Both the position numbers and the translations under genes were made by a program. This document shows, in pieces, positions 24,281 through 26,650 of a stretch of DNA of 26,650 nt (position 1 is its first letter; each line of letters begins with the position of its first letter). The notes under the pieces are model-generated. The model had not been told where the DNA came from. It saw only the letters and a list, made by a program, of their open reading frames with translations, and did not search any database. The stretch lies in contig JAXLYX010000039.1 of NCBI GenBank assembly GCA_046351215.1, positions 1 to 26,650 on the forward strand, in the 5' to 3' direction. Source of the DNA: JAXLYX01 sp046351215 (lineage in GTDB: Bacteria; Myxococcota_A; Polyangia; Polyangiales; Houyiibacteriaceae).

Positions 24281-26650
24281 TCAGGGCTCCGTGTCCCATC
24301 CGTCGGGCGTCATGTCCGAATCGGGGGGAGGCGGCTCGGCGTTCTCGAACACGCCCGAGAAGTCCTCGCGGAAGAAGCGCGGCTCCGGCGACTCCTCTCC
24401 CTGGCGACGGAAGCGGAAGGTCTCGAGCTCGCGTAGCCCGTATTCGAGGGCTTCGGGCCCGATCCTCCCCTGCGACGCGAGGTGTCGGAGGAACCGCTCG
24501 ACCCTCGCCCTCGTGTTGGGCGAGAGCGTTCCGCTCTCGTACATGCTCGCGTAGCTCTTCGGCGCCGGCAGGATCGTGGCCAGGAAGGCCGCTTCCGCCG
24601 GTGACAGATCCATGGGCTCGCGCCCGAAGTAGTGTCGCGTGGCGTTCCGGATGCCGTAGACCGAGGGCCCGTACTCGATGACGTTCAGGTAGAGCTCGAG
24701 GATCCTCGGCTTGTCGAGGGTCTTCTCGATCATCCACGTGAGGAGGACCTCCTGGATCTTCCGCACGAGCGTCTTCTCGCGACGGAGGAAGAGGTTCTTC
24801 ACGAGCTGCATCGTGATCGTGCTCGCGCCGACCACGTAGCGTCCTTCCTCGAGGTTGCGGACGAGGGCATCGCGGATCGCCCACGGAGCGAAGCCGTGAT
24901 GACGGTAGAAGGCGGCGTCCTCGTGGGAGACGACGGCCTCCTGCAGGAGGGGGCTGATCGCCATGAGCGAGACCCAATTCCCCGTGCCCGGGCCCGTCTC
25001 CATCTCGAAGACGGTGCCGTCCGGCTCGAGCGCCTGGTGCGTGAACGGGCCCGCGAAGCGATTGACGTCGGCTTCGGGCGGCACGGCCACGAACTGGCAG
25101 CCGTCCTCGACGTCGAAGTCGAGGACCGTTCGCTCGAGCTCGCGCGAGTCGAGCCGCACCTGCATGCGTCCCGAGAGCACGCCCGCGAGGCGTAGGGCCG
25201 AAAGCGGTCCGAGAACGTCGGACGGGATCGCGTGGACGGCGGCGTCGCAGGGCGTCGGTGGGAGCGAAAGCGTCCCGTCCACTCGGTAGTGATCGCTCGC
25301 CCGCTCCACGGTGCCGGTCCAGTCGATGTGTGCATCCCCGAGCTCGATGCGCGCGATCCGGAGCTCGAGCCTCCGGGCCGTGGGATGGAGGGTGCCCTCG
25401 CCACTGACTCGGAATCCGAGGTTCTCGAGCGGTGCCGCGGCGATGCGGGGATGCGAGACCGCGAAGCCCGAGAGCTCGAGGGCGCCGCGCACGTCGATCG
25501 ACTCGAGATCGCGCGTCCGCAGATCGAGGTCGGCGGAGATCTTGGCGTCCGGTGCGGGGTACCAGGGGACGTCCGGGACGAGGGGCGCGACGAGCGCCAG
25601 CGGCACGTCCTCGAGGCCGACATGACCTTCCGCGCGGAACCGATCGGGCTGCGCCTTGAAGCTGAAGCGGGCCGAGCCCACTCGACTCCCGCGTCCTTCC
25701 CCGCTGCAGCGGAGCCAGTCGCCCGGGAGGCGCTCGATCCGGATCGCGGCGAACGAGAGGCGATCCTCCGTTCCGGCGACGGCTGCGCCCTCGAACGTCG
25801 CTCGCTCCACGTCCGCGGAGAAATCCGCTGCGAGCCGGCGGGCCCACGGAGGCTCACCGGCCGGCTCCTCGGCCTCTTCGAGGCTCGAGCGTCGGAGCGC
25901 CCGCCGAGCACGGTCGGCCGCGTTCTCGAGCCGACGCACGAGCGACCGTGGGGCGGCCGCGTCGTCCGAGGTCCGCGTCGCCCAGCTCGCCTCGAGGCTC
26001 GCCAAGGCCACCCTCTGCAGGCGCAGGCGGCCCTGCCGCACGATCGCGACGTCGAGCCCCGTCGCGACGAGGCGATCGCCGGGAGCGGCCCCTGCCCTCG
26101 CGGCGCTCGCGCGGAGGGCCCACGCGTCGCCTCGGGAGGCCACGTCGTCGAGGACCGCTTCCCCGAGGACTCCGTGCTCGTCCTCCACGACGAGACGCAA
26201 CGAGCGCACGGCGAAGACCGGCTGCGCCCTCGGGGTCGCGCCGGAAGAGCCCGCGGAGGTCGGGCTCCCGGACCGGAGTCGGGTCGCGAGGTTCGCCAGG
26301 GAGGCCTCGGTCGAGGACACGGTCACCGTGCCGGGGCCGATCTCGATCCGCTCGGCCGCGCGCGGGCCCGCGCGGAGCGCCCACGGGCTGCCGACGAGCG
26401 CGACCCGCTCGAGCTCGAAGCGGATCGCCCCACCGACGCCGTCGTGACCGCGCACGCCGCGGAGCTCCGCCCCGCGGAATCCGACCGACACCTCGGCGAT
26501 CGTCGCCTCGACGCCGTATCGAGCGTGCAGCGTCTCGGTCGCCTTCCGGCGCACGTAGCGCGGGACGAGGACGAACCACGCGGTGAGCGTCCCGACCAGG
26601 ATCAGCGCGAGGGCGACGGCCAGGGCGATGGCACGAGGCCTCGACGACAT
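24281..26650 (-). CDS. AsmA-like / GT51 peptidoglycan glycosyltransferase fusion protein
   Basis: 789 residues, apparently complete, with the ATG at the window's last base. An N-terminal TM helix (about 5-30) places the rest outside the membrane. Residues about 35-540 are long repeats of short beta strands of the AsmA/DUF748 type (FELERVALVGSPWALRAGP, LRLVVEDEHGVLGEAVLDDV, DARIELGDAHIDWTGTVE-like pieces). A GT51 transglycosylase domain follows (about 565-735): SHEDAAFYRHHGF with the catalytic Glu577, GASTITMQLVKNLFL, RKIQEVLLTWMIEKTL and YLNVIEYGPSVYGI. No transpeptidase domain follows; the C-terminus is a charged tail ending in PPPPDSDMTP. It should polymerise lipid II into glycan strands, like MtgA or a class A PBP lacking its transpeptidase. 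The AsmA-like part usually relates to lipid transport or envelope bridging. Upstream context is outside the window. Confidence 0.88.
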   Translation of the reverse strand: MSSRPRAIALAVALALILVGTLTAWFVLVPRYVRRKATETLHARYGVEATIAEVSVGFRGAELRGVRGHDGVGGAIRFELERVALVGSPWALRAGPRAAERIEIGPGTVTVSSTEASLANLATRLRSGSPTSAGSSGATPRAQPVFAVRSLRLVVEDEHGVLGEAVLDDVASRGDAWALRASAARAGAAPGDRLVATGLDVAIVRQGRLRLQRVALASLEASWATRTSDDAAAPRSLVRRLENAADRARRALRRSSLEEAEEPAGEPPWARRLAADFSADVERATFEGAAVAGTEDRLSFAAIRIERLPGDWLRCSGEGRGSRVGSARFSFKAQPDRFRAEGHVGLEDVPLALVAPLVPDVPWYPAPDAKISADLDLRTRDLESIDVRGALELSGFAVSHPRIAAAPLENLGFRVSGEGTLHPTARRLELRIARIELGDAHIDWTGTVERASDHYRVDGTLSLPPTPCDAAVHAIPSDVLGPLSALRLAGVLSGRMQVRLDSRELERTVLDFDVEDGCQFVAVPPEADVNRFAGPFTHQALEPDGTVFEMETGPGTGNWVSLMAISPLLQEAVVSHEDAAFYRHHGFAPWAIRDALVRNLEEGRYVVGASTITMQLVKNLFLRREKTLVRKIQEVLLTWMIEKTLDKPRILELYLNVIEYGPSVYGIRNATRHYFGREPMDLSPAEAAFLATILPAPKSYASMYESGTLSPNTRARVERFLRHLASQGRIGPEALEYGLRELETFRFRRQGEESPEPRFFREDFSGVFENAEPPPPDSDMTPDGWDTEP

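Overview
The window is 26.65 kb of very GC-rich, gene-dense bacterial chromosome. Codon use, Cys-rich OmpA-type lipoproteins, PEGA-repeat proteins, an ECF sigma factor with a huge VIT/vWA partner, a Ser/Thr kinase and type III secretion fragments together suggest a Myxococcota (deltaproteobacterial, possibly Polyangia) genome. That assignment is inference from gene content. I found no tRNA, rRNA, IS element, prophage or CRISPR array. No intergenic gap exceeds 300 bases.

Layout. (1) 1-1000: bacterioferritin and its [2Fe-2S] ferredoxin on the minus strand, with a good Fur-box candidate upstream of bfd. (2) 1009-7020, plus strand: a triple YbjQ-domain protein, then an ECF sigma factor translationally coupled to a 1372-residue membrane protein (degenerate anti-sigma-like N-terminus, TM, FecR, VIT, vWA, TPR, DUF2135-like). 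An ECF-type promoter motif precedes the sigma gene. (3) 7110-10630: bioB, a polytopic membrane protein and a class I aminotransferase. (4) 10909-13241: two paralogous Pal-like, disulfide-rich lipoproteins flanking a YbgF/CpoB-like coiled-coil/TPR lipoprotein. (5) 13303-18855: cytochrome oxidase assembly genes (SCO, ctaB, ctaA, minus strand) interleaved with a membrane-tethered Ser/Thr kinase and two plus-strand genes resembling sctP and sctQ of type III secretion. (6) 18837-22149, minus strand: a PDZ lipoprotein, thymidylate kinase and a six-PEGA outer-membrane barrel protein. (7) 22284-24233: acetyl-CoA synthetase, then a convergent gene (24281-26650) fusing an AsmA-like N-terminus to a GT51 peptidoglycan glycosyltransferase domain.

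Several genes form an envelope theme: Pal-like lipoproteins with YbgF, the PEGA barrel, the PDZ lipoprotein, the AsmA-GT51 fusion and the ECF/VIT signalling pair. Candidates for something little described are: the sigma/FecR-VIT-vWA pair with its own promoter; the AsmA-GT51 fusion; the orphan sctP-sctQ pair split by ctaA, where sctQ lacks a well-placed start codon; and two conserved enzymes with changed key residues (thymidylate kinase Walker A Lys to Thr, bacterioferritin His130 to Gly).
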